Source: Marixanthotalea marina (lineage in GTDB: Bacteria; Bacteroidota; Bacteroidia; Flavobacteriales; Flavobacteriaceae). Taken from it: a DNA stretch of 64,000 bases. Below, one piece after another: positions 54,424 to 63,295 of the stretch. The notes below the pieces were generated by a model, which saw only the letters and a list, made by a program, of their open reading frames with translations, was not told where the DNA came from and made no database searches. Where the stretch lies: positions 44,930-108,929 of the forward strand of contig JAHLEH010000008.1 of the NCBI GenBank assembly GCA_018883545.1, in the 5' to 3' direction. The translations under genes and the position numbers were made by a program. Numbering within the stretch: the first letter of the stretch is position 1; the number at the start of each line of letters is the position of its first letter.

Positions 54424-55227
54424 TTAAGACAAGAACTTTTCTAATCTAGTCCCTTTTAATTCTGCTTCAATCTGTGAAATAATATATTTAGGAAAATTTG
54501 TCTGCCACTTATTTTTGTTAGTTTTTCCTTTAAACACCGAATAATAATTATCATCATTGCCTTTTATTGCCTTTAATAAAAAGTCGTTGGTTTGATTTGT
54601 AAAGGGCAAATCTAACTTTTCGAAAATTTTCCGGCTTTCTTCTATAGGATTTTCTATAAACTCATCATAATAAATAATAGTTACGCGGTCTTTATACTTT
54701 TCTTTTAAATCTAAATATAAATTTGCAACTTCTTTCCATTTATAAAAACCAAAATAGTCCTCGTTTGATTTATTTTTACAATTGGCAAAACGCCATTCTT
54801 TTAAAATATCTGAACCTGGAGGAAACTCTTTTTCATTTTGAGACCAAGAATATAATGTGGCATTCGGATTTCTTATAATTCCAACAAAATATAGATTGCT
54901 GGATTTACGCAACATTGGCTCAATAAAAGATTGAAACCTATTCTCTTTAAAAACCAATATGTTTTCATCCTCTTTATTAAAACTAGGATAAACACCGCTT
55001 TTTATTTTATCATTCTGTGTTAAAAAAGAAGATTCTTTCCTATATAAATCATTGTAAAAATTTATATAATCTTTTGAGGATGAATCTTCATTTATAGTGC
55101 CTCTAAATTCGTATGAAAAAAAAGGCTGAAATCTAAATCTTACATTAGGACAACTATTGAATATTTGTCCTATCCAACTGGTACCACTCCTTGCTACACC
55201 TCCAATATAGATTACTTTTTCAATCAT
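54424..55227 (-). CDS. Sulfotransferase family protein
   Basis: The 267-residue protein has the 5'-phosphosulfate loop VIYIGGVARSGTSWIGQIFN at the N-terminus and a 3'-phosphate motif GIIRNPNATLYSWSQNEKEF. Both are typical of PAPS-dependent carbohydrate sulfotransferases. It is longer and unrelated in detail to the sulfotransferase at 42190-42813. Its place among glycosyltransferases and a methyltransferase suggests it sulfates the exported glycan. It overlaps the methyltransferase gene by 8 bp. Confidence 0.85.
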   Translation of the reverse strand: MIEKVIYIGGVARSGTSWIGQIFNSCPNVRFRFQPFFSYEFRGTINEDSSSKDYINFYNDLYRKESSFLTQNDKIKSGVYPSFNKEDENILVFKENRFQSFIEPMLRKSSNLYFVGIIRNPNATLYSWSQNEKEFPPGSDILKEWRFANCKNKSNEDYFGFYKWKEVANLYLDLKEKYKDRVTIIYYDEFIENPIEESRKIFEKLDLPFTNQTNDFLLKAIKGNDDNYYSVFKGKTNKNKWQTNFPKYIISQIEAELKGTRLEKFLS

Positions 55228-55915
55228 TTTCCTTTTTGCATAAAAAATCGAATCTGAAATTCGAATAAATTAATTTACTATCTTGAACAATAGTTTTACA
55301 TTCTTTGAAACCAATAAACCGTGTAAGTTTCTCAAACCATTTACTGTCATACCAATTTCCAACTATCGAGGCATCACTTAATAAATTCTCAAAATATATT
55401 TTTTGCCTTTCTTTTGTATTGTAAAACTCCCAAAGTTTAGATATATCAGGAATATCTCCAATAAAAAACACACCTCCTGGCTTTAACCATTTATAGGCAA
55501 CTTGAAGTAATTGAACCGTTTCTTTATTTCTTAAATACTGTATACCTGCATAAATAATAATTTTATCAAAAGAATTATTTTCAAAATCAAGATCTCTTAT
55601 ATCAGAATTAATAGTTTGAATTTCTTCTATCCCATCCAGTTTAACTAATAAATCTTGTGATATATCTACAGCTACAACTGATGCGCCTTTTGCTACAAAG
55701 TGCTTTGAAAACAATCCATTACCCGAACACAAATCAAGAACTCTATCATTTTTTTTAACGAAAAAAACATCATCTAGTTTCTGAAGAGTGAACTCCCAAA
55801 GGTCTTTAGAAATTGGTTTTTTATTAAGAGTTCTTAATACCTGTGTATGCTCATCTTTATCATTTGCTGACGCCCCATAGGTCTTCCAAAATTCAATCCA
55901 GTACTTGTCATTCAT
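55220..55915 (-). CDS. Class I SAM-dependent methyltransferase
   Basis: The 231-residue protein has motif I DLCSGNGLFS (residues 61-70) with VVAVDISQDLLVKL, motif II at IIYAGIQYLRNKETV, and WLKPGGVFFIGDIPD (motif III). It is of the methyltransferase-11/25 kind that acts on small molecules or sugars. The coding DNA is very AT-rich. It overlaps both neighbouring genes by 8 bp. Possible jobs are sugar O-methylation or modification of the product of the adjacent PLP enzymes. Confidence 0.88.
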   Translation of the reverse strand: MNDKYWIEFWKTYGASANDKDEHTQVLRTLNKKPISKDLWEFTLQKLDDVFFVKKNDRVLDLCSGNGLFSKHFVAKGASVVAVDISQDLLVKLDGIEEIQTINSDIRDLDFENNSFDKIIIYAGIQYLRNKETVQLLQVAYKWLKPGGVFFIGDIPDISKLWEFYNTKERQKIYFENLLSDASIVGNWYDSKWFEKLTRFIGFKECKTIVQDSKLIYSNFRFDFLCKKEND

Positions 55916-56870
55916 TTCTTCGCTTTTTTATAAAATTTATAACCCTCATTAAATCTTCTTTTGTGTACCTATGATCTATTGGTAAAGGCAGCAAATCTTT
56001 ACTTAATTTATTTTCAAATTGAAATTTATCATTATTGTTTCTCTTTACCACATCTAACCAATAAGAGGGAATAAAAAAGTTTTCATCATAAAGCTCTTGC
56101 TTTTCAAGAGGTTTGTCCAATAAAAGCGGATAGCAAAAACAATTGATAGCATTGTCATCAATTCTAATTTTATTAAGTCCCTTTAATTCTTCTTTATATA
56201 ATTTATAATTCCTATTTCTTTTTTCTATTATAGCACTGTAATTAACCGTTCTTAATATCTTTTCAGACACTATTGAAATTTTATTTATTGTTGAATCTAT
56301 AGACTCTTCATAGTTAACAAATTCTTGATAAGATGTTTCTTGCAACCCAAGAAGTCTATTCAAATTGTGATCAACACTTACTTTTATATTTCGTTTTAAA
56401 TTTAAAACAATTTCTTTTTTTGGGTAATATAAAAAGGCGCCATCTGGCACTCCAAAATATTTTCTAGCAGTAGTATACGATATATTGTTTTTATATCCTT
56501 TTATGAAAAAGGCATGTGAATTATCTATAATTAATTGATTTTTATAAATTTTTATTAATTGATTTACATAGTTAGATTTTATTCCAAAAAAATTACAATA
56601 GATAATTGCTTCATCCGATTTTAAATCAATATTTTTACCAATCTCCAATTGCTCATTTATAGCATAAAATTTATAGGAAATTCCATGTAAATCCAATGGT
56701 TCGAACAATGCATCACAACAGTAAAAAGGCAGATAAACTTTGCTGTATTTTTTAGTTTGTAAAATTAAATTTAAACACGCTCTACCCGTTGATAGTTTTA
56801 TAGCATCATCATGAAATAAGGACTTACCTTCTGCTATTTCCAACTCAAAAAAACCTCCTATTTTTTTCAT
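55908..56870 (-). CDS. Divergent DegT-like PLP-fold protein
   Basis: The 320-residue protein is a distant relative of DegT/DnrJ aminotransferases. KVYLPFYCCDALFEPLDLHG corresponds to the early cofactor region. IIDNSHAFF supplies the Asp (116) that would hold the pyridine nitrogen, and ARKYFGVPDGAFLY places Lys137 where the Schiff-base Lys is expected. The substrate loops differ from normal sugar aminotransferases and the length is shorter. It overlaps the next DegT gene by 4 bp. The activity is uncertain: sugar amination, dehydration or another PLP reaction. Confidence 0.65.
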   Translation of the reverse strand: MKKIGGFFELEIAEGKSLFHDDAIKLSTGRACLNLILQTKKYSKVYLPFYCCDALFEPLDLHGISYKFYAINEQLEIGKNIDLKSDEAIIYCNFFGIKSNYVNQLIKIYKNQLIIDNSHAFFIKGYKNNISYTTARKYFGVPDGAFLYYPKKEIVLNLKRNIKVSVDHNLNRLLGLQETSYQEFVNYEESIDSTINKISIVSEKILRTVNYSAIIEKRNRNYKLYKEELKGLNKIRIDDNAINCFCYPLLLDKPLEKQELYDENFFIPSYWLDVVKRNNNDKFQFENKLSKDLLPLPIDHRYTKEDLMRVINFIKKRRNE

Positions 56871-57799
56871 ATATCCAATTCTACCAAGGCTTCTTCAATT
56901 AACTTAACCAATATATCTAAATCTTTTTTTTCAACATCTTGATGAACTGGTAGATTTAAAATATTGTTAGACACATATTGCATCTCTTTATATTCTTTTG
57001 CTTGTAAAGGCTCTATTAAACGGTAATACAAAGCGATAAGCGTTATATTCTTTTCAATCAACCAAAAATACAATTTCTCTCTTAAATTCCCTTTTACGAT
57101 TATAGGGTAATTATGCGGTATATCACCTTTGCTGATTTTTTTTAAAGGTTTAACACTTTTTATGTTTGAAATTAAAACATCCAGAAATTCAAAATTATCT
57201 ATCCTTTTTTTTGCAATTAGATCGGTACGGTAAGCTGATAAAGTTTCAGAAAAACCATAAGCTGTGTCAATCCCTGAATTATCAATACTTAAATGTTCAA
57301 TATTATTCCGTACCAATAAGCCGCCGTTTTTTAAAGCAAAATTTTTATGAAGTGAATAGAATGCCAAATCGCCAAAAGTACCTGCATCTGAAATATGAAA
57401 CATATTATAATTATATAAATGCGCACAATCTTCAACAACTATAATTTGATGTTTTTTACATAGTTTTACTATATCTTCTATATTTTGAATTTTGAATCCA
57501 AAATAATGAACCAATAAAATCAGAGCATATCTTTTATTTTTTATTTTATTTTCAATTTCTGAAATTGGTATGGACAAATCACTATTTAATAGATAAAAAT
57601 CATGTTTTACACCTGACTCAATGACGGGGTCATAAATACCAGAACCCTCCCTATCTGTCACGCCAATATAAGATGGTAATAAAATTTCCGAATCAGGTTG
57701 TAAAGTCTTTAAAATCATCCCCCAACCTTCTCTAGCAGAGTTGGTAAATTCAATATGACATTTAAATTTATCTGTATTTGACGGTGATTTACTTATCAT
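56867..57799 (-). CDS. DegT/DnrJ/EryC1-family PLP enzyme (short form)
   Basis: The 310-residue protein shows the DegT core. ILLPSYIGVTDREGSGIYDP is near the N-terminus, VVEDCAHLY gives Asp124, and FYSLHKNFALKNGGLLV gives the Schiff-base Lys152. It is about 60 residues shorter than usual and I do not see the late GxNxRM motif that normally closes the active site. It sits between WbqC and a second divergent PLP protein, with 0- and 4-bp junctions. The DNA is very AT-rich. Confidence 0.75.
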   Translation of the reverse strand: MISKSPSNTDKFKCHIEFTNSAREGWGMILKTLQPDSEILLPSYIGVTDREGSGIYDPVIESGVKHDFYLLNSDLSIPISEIENKIKNKRYALILLVHYFGFKIQNIEDIVKLCKKHQIIVVEDCAHLYNYNMFHISDAGTFGDLAFYSLHKNFALKNGGLLVRNNIEHLSIDNSGIDTAYGFSETLSAYRTDLIAKKRIDNFEFLDVLISNIKSVKPLKKISKGDIPHNYPIIVKGNLREKLYFWLIEKNITLIALYYRLIEPLQAKEYKEMQYVSNNILNLPVHQDVEKKDLDILVKLIEEALVELDI

Positions 57800-58513
57800 T
57801 TATAAATTGCTAATAGTCACGTTATTTATCATTAATTTTATTTCTTCTTTATCACAGAACATCATAACATCTAGAATGGATAAGTAACCAATAAAATCTT
57901 GACCAAATTGTTTATACGGCTCTGCGGATATTTCTAAAAACCTCAAATCAATCCCTGCCATCCTATATTTTTCATTATCGAAAAACGAACGCCCACCTGG
58001 TGGATTAAAATAACTCTTCGCCTTTAAAGCCTTACTAATATGAAGTGCCCATTCATCTGGTGCATTTACGGGTTCAATAGCCAAATTCATTTCAGACCAA
58101 ATAGATATTGGGGTTTTTATATCTAAATAGTTGCAAATGATTAATAATGACTTATAATTCAAATCTACAATACTTGTGTATTCATTTTCAAAAACAGTCT
58201 CCAAAAGCTCTATGACGTTGTTGTAATAAGGTGCCTTTTTTTTATAATGGGCTAATTGAGCAAAAATTTTAGATTTCCAATCTATACTATTATTGATACT
58301 TATACTACAAATTGGAGTGTCTTGATGGTGTTTAAGTAACGGCACTTTAATATACATAGGCGCGCCGCTTAGCTTTAAAACCCTATTACGCTCTATCCAA
58401 CCATGTCTTATATATTGAGGAGTGTCAAACAGTATAAATTGATCGACATGGTTTATCAATGCTAAATAGCCTAAATAAGGCATAAAATAAGGTTGCATAA
58501 TCCCTAATGTCAT
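57800..58513 (-). CDS. WbqC-like family protein
   Basis: The 237-residue protein has the family signature TLGIMQPYFMPYLGYLALIN, then DQFILFDTPQYIRHGWIERN. Later parts are YFNPPGGRSFFDNEKYRMAG and a short C-terminus. WbqC-like proteins are common in O-antigen and amino-sugar loci, often beside aminotransferases, but their reaction is not established. Here it overlaps the canonical DegT aminotransferase by 4 bp and abuts the short DegT protein, so all three probably act in one pathway. Confidence 0.9.
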   Translation of the reverse strand: MTLGIMQPYFMPYLGYLALINHVDQFILFDTPQYIRHGWIERNRVLKLSGAPMYIKVPLLKHHQDTPICSISINNSIDWKSKIFAQLAHYKKKAPYYNNVIELLETVFENEYTSIVDLNYKSLLIICNYLDIKTPISIWSEMNLAIEPVNAPDEWALHISKALKAKSYFNPPGGRSFFDNEKYRMAGIDLRFLEISAEPYKQFGQDFIGYLSILDVMMFCDKEEIKLMINNVTISNL

Positions 58514-59586
58514 AAACTCTTTTTTATTAGTTTACAAATTTCATCTACTTCATCTAATAACAAACTATCATATAAAGGTAAACACAATATTTTTCTTGAA
58601 ATGGATTCAGAAACAGGACAAGAAGTTTCTTTAAGATAAGGCAGATTATTTAGGGCTGGATAAAAGTAACGCCTGGAGTAAATATTATTCTTTTCTAAAG
58701 CAGATTTTACTACCTTAAGCAATTGAGTTTCATTATTAAAAATAACAGGATAATAACTGTAATTCCATTGGGTGCAATCTCTTAGCTTTAATGTTTTTAT
58801 AAAATCGCCTTTTAGGGCGCTATTATAATAAGTTACGGCTTGCCTGCGCCCTTCTAAAACACTTTCCATATAAGGTAAAACAGCCAACCCCATGGCTGCT
58901 TGCAGCTCACTCATTTTGGCATTAATACCTAAACCTTGAAAATCTTCCTTTCCTTTATGACCAAAATTGTGATGGTAAAAAAAAGTATTATACAGTTGTT
59001 CATCTTTACAAAACAAAGCACCACCCTCACCTGTGTGGAACAATTTGGTAGCATGAAAACTACAGGTGCTCACATCGCCATAATTAAAAATAGACTGCCC
59101 TTTGTATGTCACCCCAAAACAATGGGCGGCATCATAAATCACTTTTAAATGGTGTTTTTTAGCTATCGCTTCGATAGCTTCCACATCACAGGGGTTCCCA
59201 AACACGTGGGTAGCCAAAATAGCCGAGGTTTTAGAGGTAATGGCCGCTTCAATTTTGGTGTCGTCTATGGTTAAATACTCAGGATGTACATCAACAAAAA
59301 TCGGTGTACAACCTTCCCAAACAATGCTGCTGGTGGTGGCAACATAACTAAAAGGCGTGGTAATAATCTCACCGGTTAAACCCAAGGCTTTAATGGCTAT
59401 TTGTAAGGGTAAGGTGCCATTGGCGGTGGCCAAAACATTAGAAACCCCCAAATAAGTCTTCAATTTAGCTTCCAATTCTTGCACCAAAACCCCACGGTTG
59501 GTTAACCAATGGCTATCCCAAGCCTGTTTTAAAATAGCGTTGTATTCTTCTTGAGGCGGTAAAAAGGTTTTGGTGACGTTTATCAT
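58510..59586 (-). CDS. DegT/DnrJ/EryC1/StrS sugar aminotransferase
   Basis: The 358-residue PLP enzyme is of canonical form. TANGTLPLQIAIKALGL begins cofactor binding, YDAAHCFGV holds Asp152, SFHATKLFHTGEGGALF holds Lys181, and GINAKMSELQAAMGLAVL is the late motif. It would aminate a keto-sugar nucleotide using glutamate. No matching 4,6-dehydratase or 3,4-ketoisomerase lies in the window. The DNA has a much higher GC content than the genes on both sides (for example about 40-47 percent around 59.3 kb). It overlaps its neighbours by 4 bp each. Confidence 0.92.
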   Translation of the reverse strand: MINVTKTFLPPQEEYNAILKQAWDSHWLTNRGVLVQELEAKLKTYLGVSNVLATANGTLPLQIAIKALGLTGEIITTPFSYVATTSSIVWEGCTPIFVDVHPEYLTIDDTKIEAAITSKTSAILATHVFGNPCDVEAIEAIAKKHHLKVIYDAAHCFGVTYKGQSIFNYGDVSTCSFHATKLFHTGEGGALFCKDEQLYNTFFYHHNFGHKGKEDFQGLGINAKMSELQAAMGLAVLPYMESVLEGRRQAVTYYNSALKGDFIKTLKLRDCTQWNYSYYPVIFNNETQLLKVVKSALEKNNIYSRRYFYPALNNLPYLKETSCPVSESISRKILCLPLYDSLLLDEVDEICKLIKKSL

Positions 59587-60368
59587 AATACTTTTAAGTA
59601 ATCTATATCCAAAACCCCATCCTTCTTAATAAACACAAATTCACATAGCCATAAAACATTATTTTTGAATGGTCTGTTCAAGTCGGTTATATCAAAAAAT
59701 CTAAACCCTATTTGGTCTAAATAATTCATTACTTTTAATACAGAATTATTAATGTTTTTATTCATAACGCCAACTTCAATCATGATAATTTCAGTTTTTT
59801 TAACAAGATTATTTGCCCCTTGCAAAACTTCAATATCTAATCCTTCTGCATCTATTTTTAATATGGAAGGATTCATTAAATTATTTTCTATTGCAAAATC
59901 ATCCAGTTTAAAAATGGGTACTTTAATTTGTTTAAATCCCCTTTGTATTGCTTCAGCTTCAGAAAACCTAAAGGAACAACTATCATTTCTTTTGTGAATA
60001 GTAAAATCTAATTCTCCGTTAGTATTTCCAACTCCAACAGAAAATAATTGCACATTTTTTTTGTCAGATAATAATGAGTCAATATCATCTTTTAAATTTA
60101 TTTGAGGCTCAAATAAATAATAAGTTGCGTTAGGAAAATATTTTAAACATTCTTTAGTCCAAGTTCCTTTATTTGCTCCAATATCATAAATAACCGATGG
60201 CTCATAGTTTTGTTTCAATAATTGGGAATAGAAATTAGCTAGCAAATTATTCTTTCCATAAGTATTATTTATATTAATTTTTCCACTCTTTGAATGATTA
60301 TCCTTTACAAGACTATACCCTAACCTCTTAATACTTTTTTTAATAAACCTTTTTAATTTATTTTTCAT
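59583..60368 (-). CDS. FkbM family methyltransferase
   Basis: The 261-residue protein has SAM motif I in VIYDIGANKGTWTKECLKYF (62-70), then YYLFEPQINLKDDI, and IDAEGLDIEVLQGANNLVKK, the FkbM hallmark. FkbM-type enzymes O-methylate sugars and polyketides. The gene lies between the Wzt ATPase and the aminotransferase. In ABC-exported O-antigens a terminal methyl group often stops chain growth and is read by Wzt, so this is a candidate chain-capping enzyme; that is inference from context. Confidence 0.9.
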   Translation of the reverse strand: MKNKLKRFIKKSIKRLGYSLVKDNHSKSGKININNTYGKNNLLANFYSQLLKQNYEPSVIYDIGANKGTWTKECLKYFPNATYYLFEPQINLKDDIDSLLSDKKNVQLFSVGVGNTNGELDFTIHKRNDSCSFRFSEAEAIQRGFKQIKVPIFKLDDFAIENNLMNPSILKIDAEGLDIEVLQGANNLVKKTEIIMIEVGVMNKNINNSVLKVMNYLDQIGFRFFDITDLNRPFKNNVLWLCEFVFIKKDGVLDIDYLKVL

Positions 60369-60373
60369 AAAAC

Positions 60374-61579
60374 TTAATTTCTACTAATTAACTCGGAATC
60401 TATTAAAAAAGATGTCCATATCTCCCGTTCACTTTCAACTTGGAAAGTGATTGCTTTATGTACCTTATAGTAAATATTTCTAGAATAATCCTCAGAGGCT
60501 GAAAATGTAATATTATAAACGCCTTTAGATAAATATAAATTCTTAAATATAAAAGAAAAATGAACTTCATTATTTGTTTCTATGGCTTCAAAAGATTGCC
60601 CATTAGGAAAGCCTTCAGCAACGCCTCTTTGTTCTTTATCATAAATAGCAAAACTAATATAGGGTGTTGTCTTTAAGTTTAAATTTTTAATAACACAATT
60701 AACCTTTATTGTATCCCCCCAATTAATAATATACATCCCATTTTCATGTTTTACATCATCAAAGGATGCGGACACTAATTCGATTGAATTATCAGTAAAA
60801 ACGACATCAGAACTCTCATTCGTTAAAAAAGAATTATAATACATATCAATAGCTTTGGCCACATCTTCCCCTTGAAAAACAGACACCCCATGCTCCATTA
60901 ATATAATTTGGTTACAAATACGGGACACCATGGGCATACTATGTGAAACAAAAATAATAGCGGTATTAGGTAAGATTAAATCAATACGCTTAAAACATTT
61001 TAAAATAAAACCCAAATCGCCCACCGCCAATACCTCATCAATAATCAACACATCGGGTTCCATTTGGGCGGCCACGGCAAAACCTAAACGTACTTTCATA
61101 CCACTACTGTAATGCTGTACAGGCATATCTATAAACTCACGTATTTCGGCAAAGTCTATAATAGCTTCAACCTTACTGTCTATTTCCTTTTTGGTAAACC
61201 CCAGTACCGCACCATTGTTATAAATATTTTCACGCCCGCTTAATATACCATTAAATCCTGCACCCAACTCTATTAAAGCACCAACTTTACCTTTAATTTT
61301 AATAACACCCATATCTGGAGTTATTAAGCCATTTAGCATTTTAAGCAGGGTGCTTTTACCAGCACCGTTATGGCCAATAAGCCCAAGACATTCACCCCGT
61401 TTTACTTTAAAACTAATATCTTTGACTGCCCAAAACTCCTTATCGCGCAATATGCGCTCGTTTTTATTGCCTAAAACAGCAGCAAACAAGTCTTTAAAAC
61501 CATACCATAAACTGGCCTTTAGGTCTTTACAGAACTTTTTGCTTAAATGTTCAACTTCAATTAAAATATCATCTTTCAT
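60374..61579 (-). CDS. wzt: Polysaccharide ABC exporter ATPase with C-terminal recognition domain (Wzt type)
   Basis: The 401-residue protein has an ATPase domain (Walker A GHNGAGKST at 69-77, signature YSSGMKVRLGFA, Walker B VLIIDEVLAVGD). A separate beta-rich domain begins at about residue 265 (DSSIEL-like start, then WGDTIKVNCVIKN, YNITFSASEDYSRN). This second domain matches the Wzt C-terminal carbohydrate-binding type that recognises the modified chain end before export. The ATG is 2 bp after the Wzm gene. Together they form the ABC-2 exporter of the locus. Confidence 0.93.
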   Translation of the reverse strand: MKDDILIEVEHLSKKFCKDLKASLWYGFKDLFAAVLGNKNERILRDKEFWAVKDISFKVKRGECLGLIGHNGAGKSTLLKMLNGLITPDMGVIKIKGKVGALIELGAGFNGILSGRENIYNNGAVLGFTKKEIDSKVEAIIDFAEIREFIDMPVQHYSSGMKVRLGFAVAAQMEPDVLIIDEVLAVGDLGFILKCFKRIDLILPNTAIIFVSHSMPMVSRICNQIILMEHGVSVFQGEDVAKAIDMYYNSFLTNESSDVVFTDNSIELVSASFDDVKHENGMYIINWGDTIKVNCVIKNLNLKTTPYISFAIYDKEQRGVAEGFPNGQSFEAIETNNEVHFSFIFKNLYLSKGVYNITFSASEDYSRNIYYKVHKAITFQVESEREIWTSFLIDSELISRN

Positions 61580-61581
61580 AC

Positions 61582-62424
61582 TTAACCATTACGTTCCACT
61601 AAAATGGGTATGGACATGCGGTAAAATACCAAGGCGATAAAAAACAGCAAAAAACTAACCACTAAAATCATCAAAAAATTAAAAAGATAAGCTGGTGGAT
61701 GCCCAAGCACAACATTTCTAGACGTTACTACAAGCGTGGTAAGTGGATTGAGCTCCATGATGGTTTTCATAAAACCTGCTTTGGGAATAGCATAAACCAC
61801 TGGTGTGATATACATTAAAAAACCAAGACCAACACTAATAATTTTTCCAACATCATTATACAGCATACCAAAAGGGGTTATAAATAAACCTAGGGTCATG
61901 CCAAACAAAATAGCAACTAAAAGCACCAACGGAAACAACAACAAATACCAATGAAACCCAACACCAAAAGCAAACACAAAAAACACCAACAGCGCTACTT
62001 TAATGGCACTATTGAATAACAATTTATAGAAACCAGATAAAATCAAGGCTTCTTTAGGAAAGTTAATTTTAGATAAAATCCCTTTAGCACCTTTTGTGGC
62101 TGTAAGGGGTGTATGTATAGATTCCGTTATTATGGACCAGATTAGCGTTCCCGTAAATGCAAAAACAGGATACGGAGCGCCGGTATCGGTCAATTGCACC
62201 GTTCCCGTATTATTAAGAAATACCCAAACCAAAGCGGTCATTAACGGTGTGATAAACGCCCAAATAATACCTAAATACGATTGCCTGTATTGCGACCTAA
62301 TATCTCTAACGGCCAATTGTTTAGCCAAAAAATGGGAACCGATCAAATCTTTAAAAGACGCTTTTATGAGTCTTCCAAATTTTAAATTATTCTCCTTTCG
62401 GTAAATTCTGGTTTCCAACGACAT
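61582..62424 (-). CDS. wzm: Polysaccharide ABC exporter permease (Wzm type)
   Basis: The 280-residue ABC-2 permease has an N-terminal amphipathic region (LKFGRLIKASFKDLIG), then six helices with the family stretches QLAVRDIRSQYRQSYLGIIW, NINFPKEALILSG-like KINFPKEALILSGFYKL, and MYITPVVYAIPKAG. It forms the channel for an undecaprenyl-linked glycan. The ATG at 62424 is preferred to the in-frame TTG at 62433. It is the first gene of the minus-strand locus. Upstream DNA is repeat-rich and no clear TAnnTTTG box was found next to it. Confidence 0.93.
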   Translation of the reverse strand: MSLETRIYRKENNLKFGRLIKASFKDLIGSHFLAKQLAVRDIRSQYRQSYLGIIWAFITPLMTALVWVFLNNTGTVQLTDTGAPYPVFAFTGTLIWSIITESIHTPLTATKGAKGILSKINFPKEALILSGFYKLLFNSAIKVALLVFFVFAFGVGFHWYLLLFPLVLLVAILFGMTLGLFITPFGMLYNDVGKIISVGLGFLMYITPVVYAIPKAGFMKTIMELNPLTTLVVTSRNVVLGHPPAYLFNFLMILVVSFLLFFIALVFYRMSIPILVERNG

Positions 62425-62573
62425 GGTTTTCAAGGCTGTTTACGCTTTGTCTTGCAATTTACTAAATGACTCTTATACACCAAGTAAATATAATGAGGTA
62501 ATTCCTTTCAAAAAAATGATAGGTGATAAAAAAGTAGATTTGTGTATTTGTGTATTTGTGTATTTGAATAACC

Positions 62574-62620
62574 ACGTCATTACGAGGAGTCCCAATAATT
62601 GGGACGACGAAGTAATCTGC
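62574..62620. repeat. 47-bp exact repeat, copy 1
   Basis: It is identical over 47 bp to 63642-63688. Its centre is the perfect palindrome GTCCCAATAATTGGGAC. Confidence 0.95.
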
Positions 62621-62686
62621 TTGTCTCAAACTCAACACATAAGATGCTGAAACAAGTTCAGCATGACAATTAATCAACACCCGACT

Positions 62687-62856
62687 TACCGATAAAAACC
62701 TTAAAAATCAAGGAAGCAGCGAAGGGTATGGGATGAAAAGCTGTCTGAGCGCAGCGAGTTTCTTTTCATCCGTGGCGGTGGGTTCCGTAGCATTTTCTCA
62801 GGGTTTTATCGCAAGTCTTGACCTTTTTGGTTCTTTTTGGGTCAAGCCAAAAACGA
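62687..62856. repeat. Hairpin-rich repeat element, variant copy
   Basis: It begins with the shared header (ATAAAAACCTTAAAAATCAA) and ends with a tail hairpin TTTTTGG-GTCAAG-CCAAAAA (62834-62853). The middle differs from the other copies (TGTCTGAGCGCAGCGAGTTT region). Confidence 0.75.
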
Positions 62857-63007
62857 ACATAAAAAACAGATTGCCTCGTTACTACTCAGTTTGCTATGGT
62901 GCAAAACATTTGAAAAATGGATTCCTGCTTTCGCAGGAAATCGAAGATTCGACGAAGTCAATGACAAGAACAACAACAAACACCAACCTCCCGATAGCTA
63001 TCGGGAC

Positions 63008-63224
63008 GATAAAAACCTTAAAAATCAAGGAAGCAAGAATGGAACATTGAGCACCGAAGGTGCAAAACGCACCCGTAAGCATAGTGCAGGCAAAGCTCCG
63101 AAATCCAGGAGCAAAGCGACGCGGAGTTTGCCGAACAGTTTTCGGCTACGTCCGAAAAATGCCTATCGGGAGCGGGTCCTTTTCTTTGGTTCGTTTCTTT
63201 TAGACAAGTAAAAGAAATGAACAT
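63008..63224. repeat. Hairpin-rich repeat element, copy 2
   Basis: The header at 63008 is followed by hairpins GCACC-GAA-GGTGC (63051-63063), GCTCC/GGAGC (63095-63112), TTTTCGG/CCGAAAA (63139-63158) and the tail TTTCTTTTA-GACAAG-TAAAAGAAA (63194-63217). Confidence 0.85.
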
Positions 63225-63295
63225 TTAACAAAAAGATTGCTTCGTTGCTGCGTGCCTCGCAAGACACACAAATGCCAGTTCGAGTGATTCGACGC

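Noticed and set aside
62733..63211. Frames of 105 and 124 codons on the plus strand
   Set aside because: They run through repeat copies and change content where the repeat family changes; no coherent protein.
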